Origin: Micromonospora gifhornensis
GTDB taxonomy: Bacteria > Actinomycetota > Actinomycetes > Mycobacteriales > Micromonosporaceae
Length of the DNA: 64,000 bases
NCBI RefSeq assembly: GCF_016863515.1
Contig: NZ_BOPA01000005.1
Coordinates: 62,001 to 126,000, forward strand
Direction: 5' to 3'
Part shown: piece by piece, positions 34,898 to 43,410 of the stretch
Layout: every line of letters starts with the position of its first letter
Position numbering within the stretch: position 1 is the stretch's first letter
Notes under the pieces: generated by a model
Told to the model about the DNA's origin: nothing
What the model saw: only the letters and a program-made list of their open reading frames with translations
Databases searched by the model: none
Translations under genes and position numbers: made by a program

Positions 34898-35353
34898 ATG
34901 GCCCACACCCCCGTCAACCACCCCGCGCGGCCGATCTACCGGGCGCTCGGCGGGCTGATCGGTCTGTACCTGGTGCTCTTCGGTCTGCTCGGCTTCTTCG
35001 CCAGCACCGGCGACCCGTTCTTCGGTCAGGGCGACACTCAGGTGCTCGGGCAGGGGACCAACCTCGGCTTCTCGCTGCTGAGCATCGTGATCGGCGCCGT
35101 CGTGCTGGCCGGTACGGTCATCGGCCGCAACCTGGACGTGCTGATCAACCAGTGGAGCGCGTACCTGATCATGGTGGTGAGCCTGGGCGGGCTCGCCTTC
35201 CTGCGTACCGACGCCAACATCTTCAACCTCAGCGTGGCCACCGTCATCGTGCTCATGCTCCTCAGCCTCGCGCTGCTGATGTCCGGCATGTACAGCAAGG
35301 TCGGCACGGACGAGGAGCACGAGGCCTGGCAGAAGGCTCGGCTCGTGCTCTGA
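34898..35353 (+). CDS. DUF4383 membrane protein, first copy
   Basis: A 151-residue integral membrane protein with four predicted helices, beginning HTPVNHPARPIYRALGGLIG. This HP-x-R-x-x-Y-R N-terminus is characteristic of DUF4383. Function is unknown. GGAGA lies upstream of the ATG. A paralogue follows 218 bases later; both are preceded by a shared GGGACAAT motif (34,850-34,857 here). Confidence 0.88.
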   Translation: MAHTPVNHPARPIYRALGGLIGLYLVLFGLLGFFASTGDPFFGQGDTQVLGQGTNLGFSLLSIVIGAVVLAGTVIGRNLDVLINQWSAYLIMVVSLGGLAFLRTDANIFNLSVATVIVLMLLSLALLMSGMYSKVGTDEEHEAWQKARLVL

Positions 35354-35373
35354 GTTGTGAACTGGTTGCGGTG

Positions 35374-35447
35374 GGGTTTCGCCAGAGCCCGACCCGCTCC
35401 GGGCGGTCAGGCTTGATCCCTGCGCGGGTCGGGCTCCGGCGAAACCC
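35374..35447. repeat. Long inverted repeat between DUF4383 paralogues
   Basis: Arms of 24 bases (35,374-35,397 and 35,424-35,447), starting GGGTTTCGCC and ending GGCGAAACCC, match at all but one position around a 26-base loop. It is a strong hairpin, likely terminating or insulating the first DUF4383 transcript. Its length and quality also fit an interspersed palindromic repeat. Confidence 0.7.
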
Positions 35448-35571
35448 TTCGTGGTTGCGCATCGTTCTGGCTGCACGGCCGGAGTGTGGGTGATCCTTGG
35501 GGAACGGCTGACGCCGGTGGGGATGGTGGGGGACAATTGTCCGGATTGTTCCCGGTGGCGTGGAGGGGTCG

Positions 35572-36051
35572 ATGCCACACTTTCCCATCAACCATCCGGC
35601 GCGGCCGATCTACCGGGTGCTGTCCGGCCTGATCGGGCTCTACATCCTGGCGTTCGGCGTCTGGGGCACCGTGTCGACCTGGGGTGAACCGCTGTTCGCC
35701 CGCGACGGGAGCTGGGCCCTCGGACTCCGGACCAACCTGGCCTTCTCGCTGGCCTCGGTGATCTTCGGAGCCGTGCTCATCGTCGGCGCGTCCCGGCGCG
35801 GCAACCTGGGCCACTACATGAACCTGACCGCCGGAGTCGTCTTCCTGGTCACCAGCATCCTGATGATGTCGTTCCTGCAGACCCGCGCCAACTTCCTGAA
35901 CTTCTCGATGTCGACGGTGGTCGTGTCGATGCTCTTCGGGCTGATCCTGCTCGGCACCGGCCTCTACGACAAGGTGGGCCCACCCGAGCACGCCGAGGCC
36001 GAGCGGGAGCGCCGCTACCACCCCGTCGCCGAGATCCACCGCCGCCGCTGA
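35572..36051 (+). CDS. DUF4383 membrane protein, second copy
   Basis: A 159-residue paralogue of the upstream protein: PHFPINHPARPIYRVLSGLI at the N-terminus, four predicted membrane helices, and a charged C-terminal tail (AEAERERRYHPVAEIHRRR) longer than in the first copy. GGAGGGG precedes the ATG at 35,572. A perfect palindrome GGACAATTGTCC lies 30 bases upstream and shares GGGACAAT with the first gene, so co-regulation is likely. Function is unknown. Confidence 0.88.
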   Translation: MPHFPINHPARPIYRVLSGLIGLYILAFGVWGTVSTWGEPLFARDGSWALGLRTNLAFSLASVIFGAVLIVGASRRGNLGHYMNLTAGVVFLVTSILMMSFLQTRANFLNFSMSTVVVSMLFGLILLGTGLYDKVGPPEHAEAERERRYHPVAEIHRRR

Positions 36052-36111
36052 CCCCCCGACGAGCAACGGCTGGCGATCAACCGCTTGCGGCGATCGACCA
36101 GCCTGCGGTGA

Positions 36112-36795
36112 TCAGCGGCCGGCGGTGATCAACCCCGGCTTCGCCTCCAGATGCGACAGGCCGTTCCAGGACAGGTTCACCAGGTGCGCGGCCACCGTCT
36201 CCTTGCGTGGCTTGCGTACCTCCAACCACCAGCGGCCGGTCAACGCGACCATGCCCACCAGCGCCTGCGCGTACAACTCGGCAAGCTTCGGGTCGTACCC
36301 CCGGCTGGAGAACTCCGCGCCCAGGATGTGCTCCACCTGGTGCGCCACGTCGTTCATCACGCTGCTGAAATTGCCGCTCGCGGAGAGCACCGGCGACTCC
36401 CGCACCAGCACCCGGAACCCGCTCGTCTCCTCCTCGATGTAGCCGAGCAGCGCCAACGCCGCCTGCTCCAGCAACTCGCGCGGATGGCCGGCGGTCAACG
36501 CGGTGGTGATCCGATCCAGCAGGGCGCGGACCTCCCGGTCCACCACCACCGCGTAGAGCCCTTCCTTGCCGCCGAAGTGCTCGTAGACAACCGGCTTGGA
36601 GACCTTGGCGCGCGATGCCACCTCCTCGATGGAGGTGGCATCGAAGCCGCGCTCGGCGAAGATCTGCCGGCCGATCGAGATCAGCTGTTCGCGACGTTGA
36701 GCAGCCGACATGCGTACCCGTGGGGTCGGCTTGGCCGACGCGGTGCGCACGGTACGACGCCGCTTGTCGCTTCCCTCGCTGGGAACCTCGGCCAT
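36112..36795 (-). CDS. TetR family transcriptional regulator
   Basis: A 227-residue repressor-type protein. The N-terminal HTH (QLISIGRQIFAERGFDATSI, EVASRAKVSKPVVYEHFGGK) follows a basic tail of about 30 residues; the ligand-binding half is helical. The ATG at 36,795 has GAGGTGA upstream. It lies directly downstream of a fatty acyl desaturase gene on the same strand, and a palindrome in the desaturase promoter is the likely binding site, so it probably senses acyl-CoA and controls desaturation. Mycobacterial desaturase loci also carry TetR regulators. Confidence 0.9.
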   Translation of the reverse strand: MAEVPSEGSDKRRRTVRTASAKPTPRVRMSAAQRREQLISIGRQIFAERGFDATSIEEVASRAKVSKPVVYEHFGGKEGLYAVVVDREVRALLDRITTALTAGHPRELLEQAALALLGYIEEETSGFRVLVRESPVLSASGNFSSVMNDVAHQVEHILGAEFSSRGYDPKLAELYAQALVGMVALTGRWWLEVRKPRKETVAAHLVNLSWNGLSHLEAKPGLITAGR

Positions 36796-36909
36796 CGCGT
36801 CACCTCGTTGGCGCTCGGTGACGCCCTGTTGGGGAATGCTGCCTGTCTCTTGCCCGGTCATCCCGAACATACTGCCAGGTAACTTGCCGGTGGACTGTCG
36901 ACTTCCTCG

Positions 36910-37863
36910 TCAAGCCGCCTGGTCCGTCGGCTTGACCCGTTTCGCCGCGAGGCGTTCCGGCTTCGGCCAGCGCACGTCCCACGCCGCGCCGACCTTCTCG
37001 AACAGCCAGATCACCCGGGCCGAAATGTCGATCTGACCCCGCAGAACCCCGTGCCGGGCACTCGTCGGGTCGGCGTGATGCAGGTTGTGCCAGCTCTCGC
37101 CGAACGACACAAGCGCCAACGGCCAGAAGTTCGACGCCCGATCGCCGTGACGCATCATGAACGGCCGCTCGCCGTACACGTGACACACCGAGTTGATCGA
37201 CCAGGTGACGTGGTGCAGCAGCGAGATGCGAACCAGGCCACCCCAGAACAACGCGGTCAACGCACCCTGCCACGACCAGGTCAGCAGCCCACCCATCAAC
37301 GCCGGGCCGAGCACCGAGACGATCACGAGTACGGGGAAGAGCCCGCTCACCCGCCGGATGTCCCGATCGTTGAGCAGATCCGGGGCGAAACGCTCCCGGT
37401 TGGACAGTTCACGACCGAACAGCCAACCGACGTGCGCGTGGAACAGCCCCTTGGTCAGGCCCCAGAGGGTGGGACCGAACCGCCACGGGGAGTGCGGGTC
37501 ACCCTCCAGATCGGAGAACGCGTGGTGGCGACGGTGATCCGCCACCCACTGGATGATGTCGCCCTGCACGGCGAGCGAGCCGGAAACGGCCAGGCCCACC
37601 CGCAGCCACCGCTTCGCCTTGAACGAGCCGTGGGTGAAGTAACGGTGGTAGCCCACAGTGATGCCCAGACCGGACACCACGTACCAGAACGCGGCGACGC
37701 CCACGTCGACCCAACTGAGCCAGCCACCCCAGGCCACCGGCACGGCGGCGACAAGTGCGGCGAACGGGATCACCACGAAAGCCCACAGCGCGACGAGGAT
37801 TCCGCGTGACTGGGCACCCTGAGTGAGTGGTTTCGGGCCGGGATCGAGTAGGGCGGTGGACAT
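36910..37863 (-). CDS. Acyl-CoA / fatty acid desaturase
   Basis: A 317-residue membrane di-iron desaturase (delta-9 type). The three histidine boxes are HRYFTH (about residue 72), HRRHH (about 109) and HNLHH (about 262). Two hydrophobic hairpins flank the boxes as in stearoyl-CoA desaturases. There is no cytochrome b5 or ferredoxin domain, so an external electron donor is needed. It introduces a double bond into saturated acyl chains and affects membrane fluidity. The promoter overlaps a candidate TetR operator. Confidence 0.94.
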   Translation of the reverse strand: MSTALLDPGPKPLTQGAQSRGILVALWAFVVIPFAALVAAVPVAWGGWLSWVDVGVAAFWYVVSGLGITVGYHRYFTHGSFKAKRWLRVGLAVSGSLAVQGDIIQWVADHRRHHAFSDLEGDPHSPWRFGPTLWGLTKGLFHAHVGWLFGRELSNRERFAPDLLNDRDIRRVSGLFPVLVIVSVLGPALMGGLLTWSWQGALTALFWGGLVRISLLHHVTWSINSVCHVYGERPFMMRHGDRASNFWPLALVSFGESWHNLHHADPTSARHGVLRGQIDISARVIWLFEKVGAAWDVRWPKPERLAAKRVKPTDQAA

Positions 37864-37885
37864 GGCACCTCACACAGCGGTAATG

Positions 37886-37918
37886 CGAATCTACGGCTAC
37901 GTCACCGTAACTTAAGGG
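37886..37918 (-). promoter_or_regulatory. Desaturase promoter with TetR-like operator
   Basis: On the reverse strand TTAAGT and TAGATT, 16 bases apart, form a candidate promoter for the desaturase. Between them TACGG (37,892-37,896) and CCGTA (37,905-37,909) form an inverted repeat with an 8-base spacer containing ACGT. Binding here would block RNA polymerase. The nearby TetR gene is the obvious candidate. Confidence 0.5.
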
Positions 37919-37991
37919 TCCGGTAGATCGCATCAGACAGCGAAGCGAATCGATGACGAAGTTGTCGTACACCGGTCCTAACCTGCGTCGC

Positions 37992-38843
37992 ATGACCGAC
38001 CCGCACGGCGACGAGGTGCGCCGCCTGCGCACCGAGGAACACCTCTCCGTCCGCGAGATCCGGGCCCGCACCGGCCTCGGTCGCAACCGGGTGTACGAGC
38101 TGCTGCGCGGTGTGCCGCCGCCGGAGCGGACCCGACGCCCCAACGCCAGGGACGACCTGCGGGCCGAGGCGGTCGCGCTGCGCTCGACGGGGCACTCCGT
38201 CCCGGAGATCGCGCAGCGGCTGGGCGTCAGCAGGTCGACGGCGTACCTCTGGGTGCGCCACCTTCCGCTGCACCGCGACCCGGAGCAGGAACAGCAACGC
38301 CGCCGAGCCCACTCCAAGACCATGACCGACGCGCAGTGGGGGGCGCATCGTGAGGCGCGGGATTCGGCACGGGCGGCGACGATCGCGGCGACTGCCGCCT
38401 GGGTCAAGGGCCTGCGGTATCGCGAGGTGGTGCTGGTGGGGGCGGCGCTCTACTGGGCCGAGGGCAGCAAGGCCAAACCATGGCGGCAACACGACTGCCG
38501 GGTTCGCTTCGTCAACAGCGATCCAGCGCTCGTCGGTCTGTTCCTGCGGTTCGTGGAGGCACTCGGCGAACGCCGTGCTGCGCTGCGTTACCGGGTGTCG
38601 ATTCACGAGAACGCCGACGTTGAGAAGGCGGTCAGGTGGTGGGCGGAGCAGGTCGGGGTGGCACCGGAAGACTTCCAGCGCACGTCGTTGAAGCGACATC
38701 AGCCGAAAACCGTACGGATGAACACGGGTGAGACTTATCGGGGCTGCCTGAGCATCGAGGTGCCCCGGTCGCGGCGGCTCTACTGGAAAATAGAGGGGAT
38801 CATGAAGGGGATGAGCGATGGTGTCACCGACGCGGGGCGCTAA
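37992..38843 (+). CDS. Double-HTH protein with LAGLIDADG-like domain
   Basis: A 283-residue protein. Two helix-turn-helix units are visible: SVREIRARTGLGRNRVYELL (about residues 15-37) and SVPEIAQRLGVSRSTAYLWV (about 69-89). From about residue 140, VLVGAALYWAEGSK plus VRFVNSDPALVGLFLRFVEA look like one LAGLIDADG homing-endonuclease repeat (helix ending in an acidic residue, then NSD...L..F). The acidic residue in YWAEGSK may correspond to the catalytic position. It could be a domesticated regulator rather than an active nuclease. TAACCT lies seven bases before the ATG (leaderless). It is divergent from the desaturase. Confidence 0.75.
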   Translation: MTDPHGDEVRRLRTEEHLSVREIRARTGLGRNRVYELLRGVPPPERTRRPNARDDLRAEAVALRSTGHSVPEIAQRLGVSRSTAYLWVRHLPLHRDPEQEQQRRRAHSKTMTDAQWGAHREARDSARAATIAATAAWVKGLRYREVVLVGAALYWAEGSKAKPWRQHDCRVRFVNSDPALVGLFLRFVEALGERRAALRYRVSIHENADVEKAVRWWAEQVGVAPEDFQRTSLKRHQPKTVRMNTGETYRGCLSIEVPRSRRLYWKIEGIMKGMSDGVTDAGR

Positions 38844-38887
38844 GGTGTAGGGGTCCGGCGGACTCCACCTTTGTCCGTTCCAGGCCT

Positions 38888-38958
38888 TCCCGGGTCGTCT
38901 AATGGCAGGACGTCAGGTTTTGGTCCTGATTGTAGGGGTTCGAATCCTCTCCCGGGAG
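38888..38958 (+). tRNA. tRNA-Gln (TTG)
   Basis: A complete cloverleaf of 71 bases: acceptor TCCCGGG / CCCGGGA, D-arm GTCTAATGGCAGGAC, anticodon stem TCAGG/CCTGA with loop TTTTGGT (anticodon TTG at 38,920-38,922, reads CAA), and T-arm with GGTTCGAATCC. CCA is not encoded. tRNA-Gln immediately before glmU is a conserved actinobacterial arrangement. Confidence 0.97.
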
Positions 38959-39031
38959 CTTCTGCTGATCCGCGGCTGATTGTCTGGTTAGCATGGCCGC
39001 GAGACTGTCCGCGTCCGACGGGAGCCACGTC

Positions 39032-40558
39032 GTGCCCGAGCCCCACCTCCGTACCGTCGTCGTGCTCGCCGCCGGTGAGGGCAAACGGATGAAGTCCTCC
39101 CTGCCCAAGGTGTTGCATCCCCTGCTGGGTCGCACCCTGCTCGGGCATGTGCTGAGCGCCGCCGAGCCGCTGGCGGCACAGCGGACGATGGTGGTGGTGG
39201 GGCACGGCGCGGATCAGGTCCGGGCACGCCTGGCCGAGGTGGCGCCGGAGGCCGTCGCGGTGCACCAGGCCGAGCAGCTCGGCACCGGGCACGCGGTGCG
39301 GATCGCGTTGGAGGCGGCGCCGGAGGCCACCGGCACGGTGGTCGTCCTCAACGGTGACGTGCCGCTGCTGCGTCCGGAGACGGTCGCCGCGCTGGTGGCG
39401 GCGCACGAGGGCGAGCGGGCGGCGGCAACGGTGCTGGCCGCCGAGGTGCCGGATCCGACCGGGCTGGGTCGGATCGTGCGTGACGCGGCGGGCCGGCTGG
39501 AGCAGATCGTCGAGCAGCGCGACGCCACCGCGGACCAGCTGGCGATCCGGGAGATCAACGCCGGGATCTACGCGTTCGACGCGGCCCGCCTGCGGGACGT
39601 GCTGGGCAAGCTGTCCACCGACAACGACCAGGGCGAGGAGTACCTGACCGACGTCTTTGGGCTGCTGGGCTCGGCCGGGGAGCCGGTGGCGGTGCACCTG
39701 GCCGGCGACCACACCGAGACGCTCGGCTGCAACGACCGGGTGGAGCTGGCGGGGCTGCGGCGGCTGCTGCGGGACCGGGTGAACGAGCGCTGGATGCGTG
39801 CCGGGGTGAGCCTGCTCGACCCGGCCACGACCTGGATCGACGTGACGGTGGCGCTGGACCGGGACGCGGTGGTGGACCAGAACACCCAGCTGCGCGGCCG
39901 TTCGGTGGTGGGTAGTGGCGCGGTGGTCGGCCCGGACGTGACGTTGATCGACACGGTGGTGCACCCCGGTGCGACGGTGCTGCGTAGCCACGCGATCGGT
40001 GCGGAGGTCGGCCCGGGGGCCAGCGTCGGGCCGTACGCCTATCTGCGGCCGGACGCCCGGTTGGCGGAGAAGTCGAAGGTCGGCACGTTCGTCGAGGTGA
40101 AGAACTCCGAGTTGGGTGCGGGTGCCAAGGTGCCGCACCTGTCGTACGTGGGTGACGCGACGATCGGGGCGCGGGCGAACATCGGCGCGGCAACGATCTT
40201 CGTGAACTACGACGGGGTCAACAAGAGCCGCACCGTGGTCGGCGAGGGCGCGTTCGTGGGCTGTGACACGAATCTGATCGCGCCGGTCGAGGTGGGTGCG
40301 GGGGCGTACGTGGCGGCGGGGAGCGCGATCAGCACGGATGTGCCGCCGGGTGCCCTCGGGGTGACCCGGGCGCCGCAGCGCAACATCGAGGGGTGGGTGG
40401 CGCGTAAGCGGCCGGGAACGGTGTCGGCGCAGGCGGCCGAGCGGGCGTTGCAGGGTGGATCGTCCCAGGTGCCGGCCGCAAGTGAAGGTGAGGCAATCCA
40501 CGGCACTGCCGAGTCGGTGGGCGCGGCGACCGAGGCGGGAGATACTGCAACCGAATAG
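39032..40558 (+). CDS. glmU: Bifunctional UDP-GlcNAc pyrophosphorylase / GlcN-1-P acetyltransferase
   Basis: A 508-residue enzyme that acetylates glucosamine-1-phosphate and then uridylates it, providing UDP-GlcNAc for peptidoglycan. The N-terminal nucleotidyltransferase has LAAGEGKRMKS (residues about 11-21) and VVLNGDVPLL; the C-terminal left-handed beta-helix has hexapeptide repeats (VGTFVEVKNSELGAGAKVPH, YVGDATIGARANIGAA). A tail of about 45 residues beyond the helix is disordered, as in actinobacterial GlmU. GTG 39,032 has GGGAGCC upstream. Confidence 0.96.
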   Translation: MPEPHLRTVVVLAAGEGKRMKSSLPKVLHPLLGRTLLGHVLSAAEPLAAQRTMVVVGHGADQVRARLAEVAPEAVAVHQAEQLGTGHAVRIALEAAPEATGTVVVLNGDVPLLRPETVAALVAAHEGERAAATVLAAEVPDPTGLGRIVRDAAGRLEQIVEQRDATADQLAIREINAGIYAFDAARLRDVLGKLSTDNDQGEEYLTDVFGLLGSAGEPVAVHLAGDHTETLGCNDRVELAGLRRLLRDRVNERWMRAGVSLLDPATTWIDVTVALDRDAVVDQNTQLRGRSVVGSGAVVGPDVTLIDTVVHPGATVLRSHAIGAEVGPGASVGPYAYLRPDARLAEKSKVGTFVEVKNSELGAGAKVPHLSYVGDATIGARANIGAATIFVNYDGVNKSRTVVGEGAFVGCDTNLIAPVEVGAGAYVAAGSAISTDVPPGALGVTRAPQRNIEGWVARKRPGTVSAQAAERALQGGSSQVPAASEGEAIHGTAESVGAATEAGDTATE

Positions 40559-40621
40559 TCCCCGGCCAGCTACCACCTCCAGGCCGGGTACCACCGACCA
40601 AATACGGGAGCAGACGGGCCC

Positions 40622-41602
40622 ATGGGCAGCATCGTCGCCGAAAACCGCAAGAGCCTGATGCTCTTTTCCGGACGTGGCTTTCCGGAGCTGGCCAAGGAGA
40701 TCGGCGAGGTGCTCGGCGTCGCGCCGACGCCGGCCGACGCGTACGAATTCGCCAATGGCGAGATTTTCGTACGGTTCAAGGACTCGGTGCGTGGTTCGGA
40801 CGCCTTCGTGGTGCAGTCCGTCACGCATGGGGTGAACACGTGGGTCATGGAGACCCTGATCATGGTGGACGCGTTGAAGCGGGGTTCCGCCAAGCGCATC
40901 ACCGTGGTTCTGCCGTTCTATCCGTACTCGCGGCAGGACAAGAAGCACCGTGGCCGGGAGCCGATCTCGGCGCGGCTGGTGGCCGACCTGTTGAAGACGG
41001 CGGGGGCCAACCGGATCCTCACCGTGGATCTGCACACCGCGCAGATCCAGGGGTTCTTCGACGGGCCGGTGGATCACCTCTTCGCGATGGACATCCTGGC
41101 CGAGTACGTGGAGCGCAGGTACGCGGGGCGGCCGATGACGGTGGTCGCCCCGGATTCGGGTCGGGTACGGGTGGCCGAGCGGTGGACCGACCGGTTGGGC
41201 GGCTGCCCGCTGGCGTTCATCCACAAGACCCGGGATCCGTTGAAGCCGAATCAGGTGGTGGCGAACCGGGTGGTCGGTGAGGTCGAGGGTCGGGTCTGCC
41301 TGATCGTCGACGACATGATCGACACCGGCGGCACGATCTGCAAGGCGGCGGACATCCTGAAGGAGTCCGGTGCGGCGGATGTGATCGTGGCGTCCACCCA
41401 CGCGTTGCTTTCCGACCCGGCGACGGAGCGGTTGAAGAACAGCCCGATCAGCGAGGTGGTGGTGACCAACACGTTGCCGTTGCCGCCGGAGAAGCAGCTC
41501 GACAAGCTGACCGTGCTGTCCATCGCGCCGCTGCTGGCGCGGGCCATCCGCGAGGTGTTCGACGACGGTTCGGTGACCACCCTGTTCGGTGGTCTGAGCT
41601 GA
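40622..41602 (+). CDS. prs: Ribose-phosphate pyrophosphokinase
   Basis: A 326-residue PRPP synthetase (class I). It makes PRPP from ribose-5-phosphate and ATP for purine, pyrimidine, His and Trp synthesis. The divalent-cation site is TVDLHTAQIQGFF (about 135-147); the ribose-5-phosphate loop is CLIVDDMIDTGGTICKA (about 225-241); the flexible loop YSRQDKKHRGREP is intact. It follows glmU by 63 bases, a near-universal glmU-prs pairing linked through UDP-sugar and nucleotide supply. Confidence 0.97.
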   Translation: MGSIVAENRKSLMLFSGRGFPELAKEIGEVLGVAPTPADAYEFANGEIFVRFKDSVRGSDAFVVQSVTHGVNTWVMETLIMVDALKRGSAKRITVVLPFYPYSRQDKKHRGREPISARLVADLLKTAGANRILTVDLHTAQIQGFFDGPVDHLFAMDILAEYVERRYAGRPMTVVAPDSGRVRVAERWTDRLGGCPLAFIHKTRDPLKPNQVVANRVVGEVEGRVCLIVDDMIDTGGTICKAADILKESGAADVIVASTHALLSDPATERLKNSPISEVVVTNTLPLPPEKQLDKLTVLSIAPLLARAIREVFDDGSVTTLFGGLS

Positions 41603-41907
41603 TCGACGGGATCCGGACGGGTCGGTCGACTCGTCCGGATTCATCCTGGACCGATGCCTGCGGAAAAGGGCTGCGGGTCGGTCGGTGGCGGTGGTACGGG
41701 GACTGCCGGAACTTCGGGATTCCGCTCGGGTAGACTGGTGCGGTTGCCACGGCGAGGGTGCCCTGCGGGCCGCTGAGAAGCGCCGCACGGAGGCACCGTG
41801 ATCGACGCGGTGCTCCGGGCAGTCTTCTGACGCATGAGCCCCTGCGAGCCCCCCGCCCAGCACCGCCAGACGACAAGCTGCCGCAGCGAAGCATCAGGAG
41901 TTTTCCC
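41603..41907 (+). promoter_or_regulatory. rplY promoter and long leader
   Basis: A 305-base stretch without a gene. TAGACT at 41,731-41,736 is a good -10. Transcription from there would give a leader of about 165 bases before the rplY GTG, ending in AGGAG. Within it GGTGCC (about 41,757) and GGCACC (about 41,793) could pair, and the sequence is GC-rich with several possible stems. A leader of this length before a ribosomal-protein gene suggests feedback or stress control, but no known leader motif is recognised. Confidence 0.4.
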
Positions 41908-42615
41908 GTGTCCGAGGTAAAGATCAGCGCCGAGCCCCGTACCGAGTTCGGCAAGGGTGGTGCCCGTCGTACCCGCCGGGCCGGCAAGGTGCCCGCCGTG
42001 CTGTACGGGCATGGCGAGAAGCCCAAGCACATCGCGTTGCCGGCGCGTGAGTTCGCGGCGGCGATCCGCAAGGGCGGCGCGAACCAGCTCTTCGCGATCG
42101 AGGTGAGTGACGGCACCCAGGCGCTGGCGTTGCCGAAGGCGATTCAGCGTGACCCGATCAAGGACACCTTCGAGCACGTCGACCTCTTGCTGGTGCGTCG
42201 GGGCGAGAAGGTCACCGTCGAGGTGCCGGTCGAGCTGACCGGTGAGGCCGCGAAGGACACCCTGATCGTGCACGACCACGACACGCTGTCGGTGACCGCC
42301 GAGGCGACCAAGGTGCCGGATCACCTGGAGGCCTCGATCGAGGGTGCCGAGCCGGGCGTCCAGGTCACCGCCGCGGACGTCGAGCTGCCGGCGGGTGTGG
42401 AGCTGGCCGGTGACCCGGAGCAGACGGTCGCCACGGTGACCGCCGCGCCGACCGCCGAGCAGCTCGAGGCGACGCTGCCCGAGGTCGAGGTGGCCGAGGC
42501 CGAGGTCGAGGCCGGGGTCGGCGAGGAGGGTGCCGAGTCGTCCGAGGGTGCCGAGGCCGGTGAGCCGGCGGCTGCGGGTGGCGAGGAGACCGCCGAGGCC
42601 AAGACCGAGGCCTGA
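41908..42615 (+). CDS. rplY: 50S ribosomal protein L25/general stress protein Ctc
   Basis: A 235-residue long-form L25 (CTC family). The N-terminal 95 residues are the 5S-rRNA-binding domain (SAEPRTEFGKGGARRTRRAG, VPAVLYGHGEKPKHIALP); the TL5-like beta domain follows; the last 40 residues are an acidic Glu/Ala tail typical of actinobacteria. GTG 41,908 follows AGGAG with seven bases spacing. It lies in the conserved prs-rplY-pth order. Confidence 0.95.
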   Translation: MSEVKISAEPRTEFGKGGARRTRRAGKVPAVLYGHGEKPKHIALPAREFAAAIRKGGANQLFAIEVSDGTQALALPKAIQRDPIKDTFEHVDLLLVRRGEKVTVEVPVELTGEAAKDTLIVHDHDTLSVTAEATKVPDHLEASIEGAEPGVQVTAADVELPAGVELAGDPEQTVATVTAAPTAEQLEATLPEVEVAEAEVEAGVGEEGAESSEGAEAGEPAAAGGEETAEAKTEA

Positions 42616-42623
42616 TCGGTTCG

Positions 42624-42667
42624 TAGGCTGTGCGACAGGCGTCCCCGGGGTTCCGGGGGCGCCTGTC
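42624..42667 (+). promoter_or_regulatory. TAGGCT box and hairpin between rplY and pth
   Basis: TAGGCT at 42,624-42,629 is followed by a hairpin with 15-base arms (42,634-42,648 and 42,653-42,667, one G-U pair, loop GGTT). The hairpin can terminate rplY; if TAGGCT is a -10, it would also sit at the 5-prime end of the pth mRNA. Confidence 0.5.
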
Positions 42668-42724
42668 GGCGTATCGGGTGGCCCCCCGCCAACGGGGCGG
42701 CGACGATGACGGAGGGGACGGGCG

Positions 42725-43315
42725 GTGACGGACGAGACCGGGCCGTGGCTGGTGGTCGGGCTGGGCAATCCGGGTCGGGAGTACGCGGGCAACCGGCACA
42801 ATGTCGGGTTCATGGTGGCCGATCTGCTGGCTGACCGGTTGGGTGTGAAGTTCGGCCGGTACAAGCGGGCGATGGCGGATGTGGCCGAGGCGCGGCTGGG
42901 TTTCGGCGGGCCGAAGCTGGTGCTGCTCAAGCCGTTGACGTACATGAACCTTTCGGGTGGCCCGGTGGCCAGCCTGGCGCAGTTCTTCAAGGTGCCGGCG
43001 ACTCAGGTGGTCGCGGTGCACGACGAGTTGGACATCGAGTACGGCCAGGTGCGGGTGAAGTTCGGCGGTGGTGAGGGCGGGCACAACGGGCTGCGCTCGA
43101 TGTCCAAGTCGCTTGCCACAAAGGACTATGTGCGGGTGCGGTTCGGCATCGGTCGTCCGCCGGGGCGGCAGGATCCGGCGGATTACGTGCTGTCGGATTT
43201 CGGCGCGGCGGAGCGCAAGGAGTTGGACTTCCTGGTGGACCGGGCCGCCGATGTGGTGGAGTCGGTGATCATCCGGGGTGTGGAGCCGACGCAGAATCTG
43301 TACCACGGCACCTGA
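42725..43315 (+). CDS. pth: Peptidyl-tRNA hydrolase
   Basis: A 196-residue enzyme that releases peptides from peptidyl-tRNA dropped off ribosomes. [20 protein letters not shown] contains the catalytic His and Asn; [22 protein letters not shown] and [12 protein letters not shown] are all intact. GTG 42,725 with GGAGGGGAC upstream is the start. It ends the glmU-prs-rplY-pth block. Confidence 0.96.
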   Translation: MTDETGPWLVVGLGNPGREYAGNRHNVGFMVADLLADRLGVKFGRYKRAMADVAEARLGFGGPKLVLLKPLTYMNLSGGPVASLAQFFKVPATQVVAVHDELDIEYGQVRVKFGGGEGGHNGLRSMSKSLATKDYVRVRFGIGRPPGRQDPADYVLSDFGAAERKELDFLVDRAADVVESVIIRGVEPTQNLYHGT

Positions 43316-43410
43316 GGACGGCCGGCCGGGCGGCTGGTCGATAGGGTGCGGGTTTGCGGCCGAGCGGGGCGGCTGCTCGGCGTAGACGGATTGCGACGGG
43401 AGCGCGGGGC

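Noticed and set aside
37992..38958. Integrated element at tRNA-Gln
   Set aside because: No integrase gene, no direct repeat of the tRNA 3-prime end and flanking genes are core; the LAGLIDADG-like gene alone is insufficient.
38840..41863. A reverse-strand open frame of about 1000 codons opposite glmU and prs
   Set aside because: It is rich in Arg, His, Gly and Val without domain structure and lies exactly opposite two certain genes; long antisense frames are expected at this GC content.
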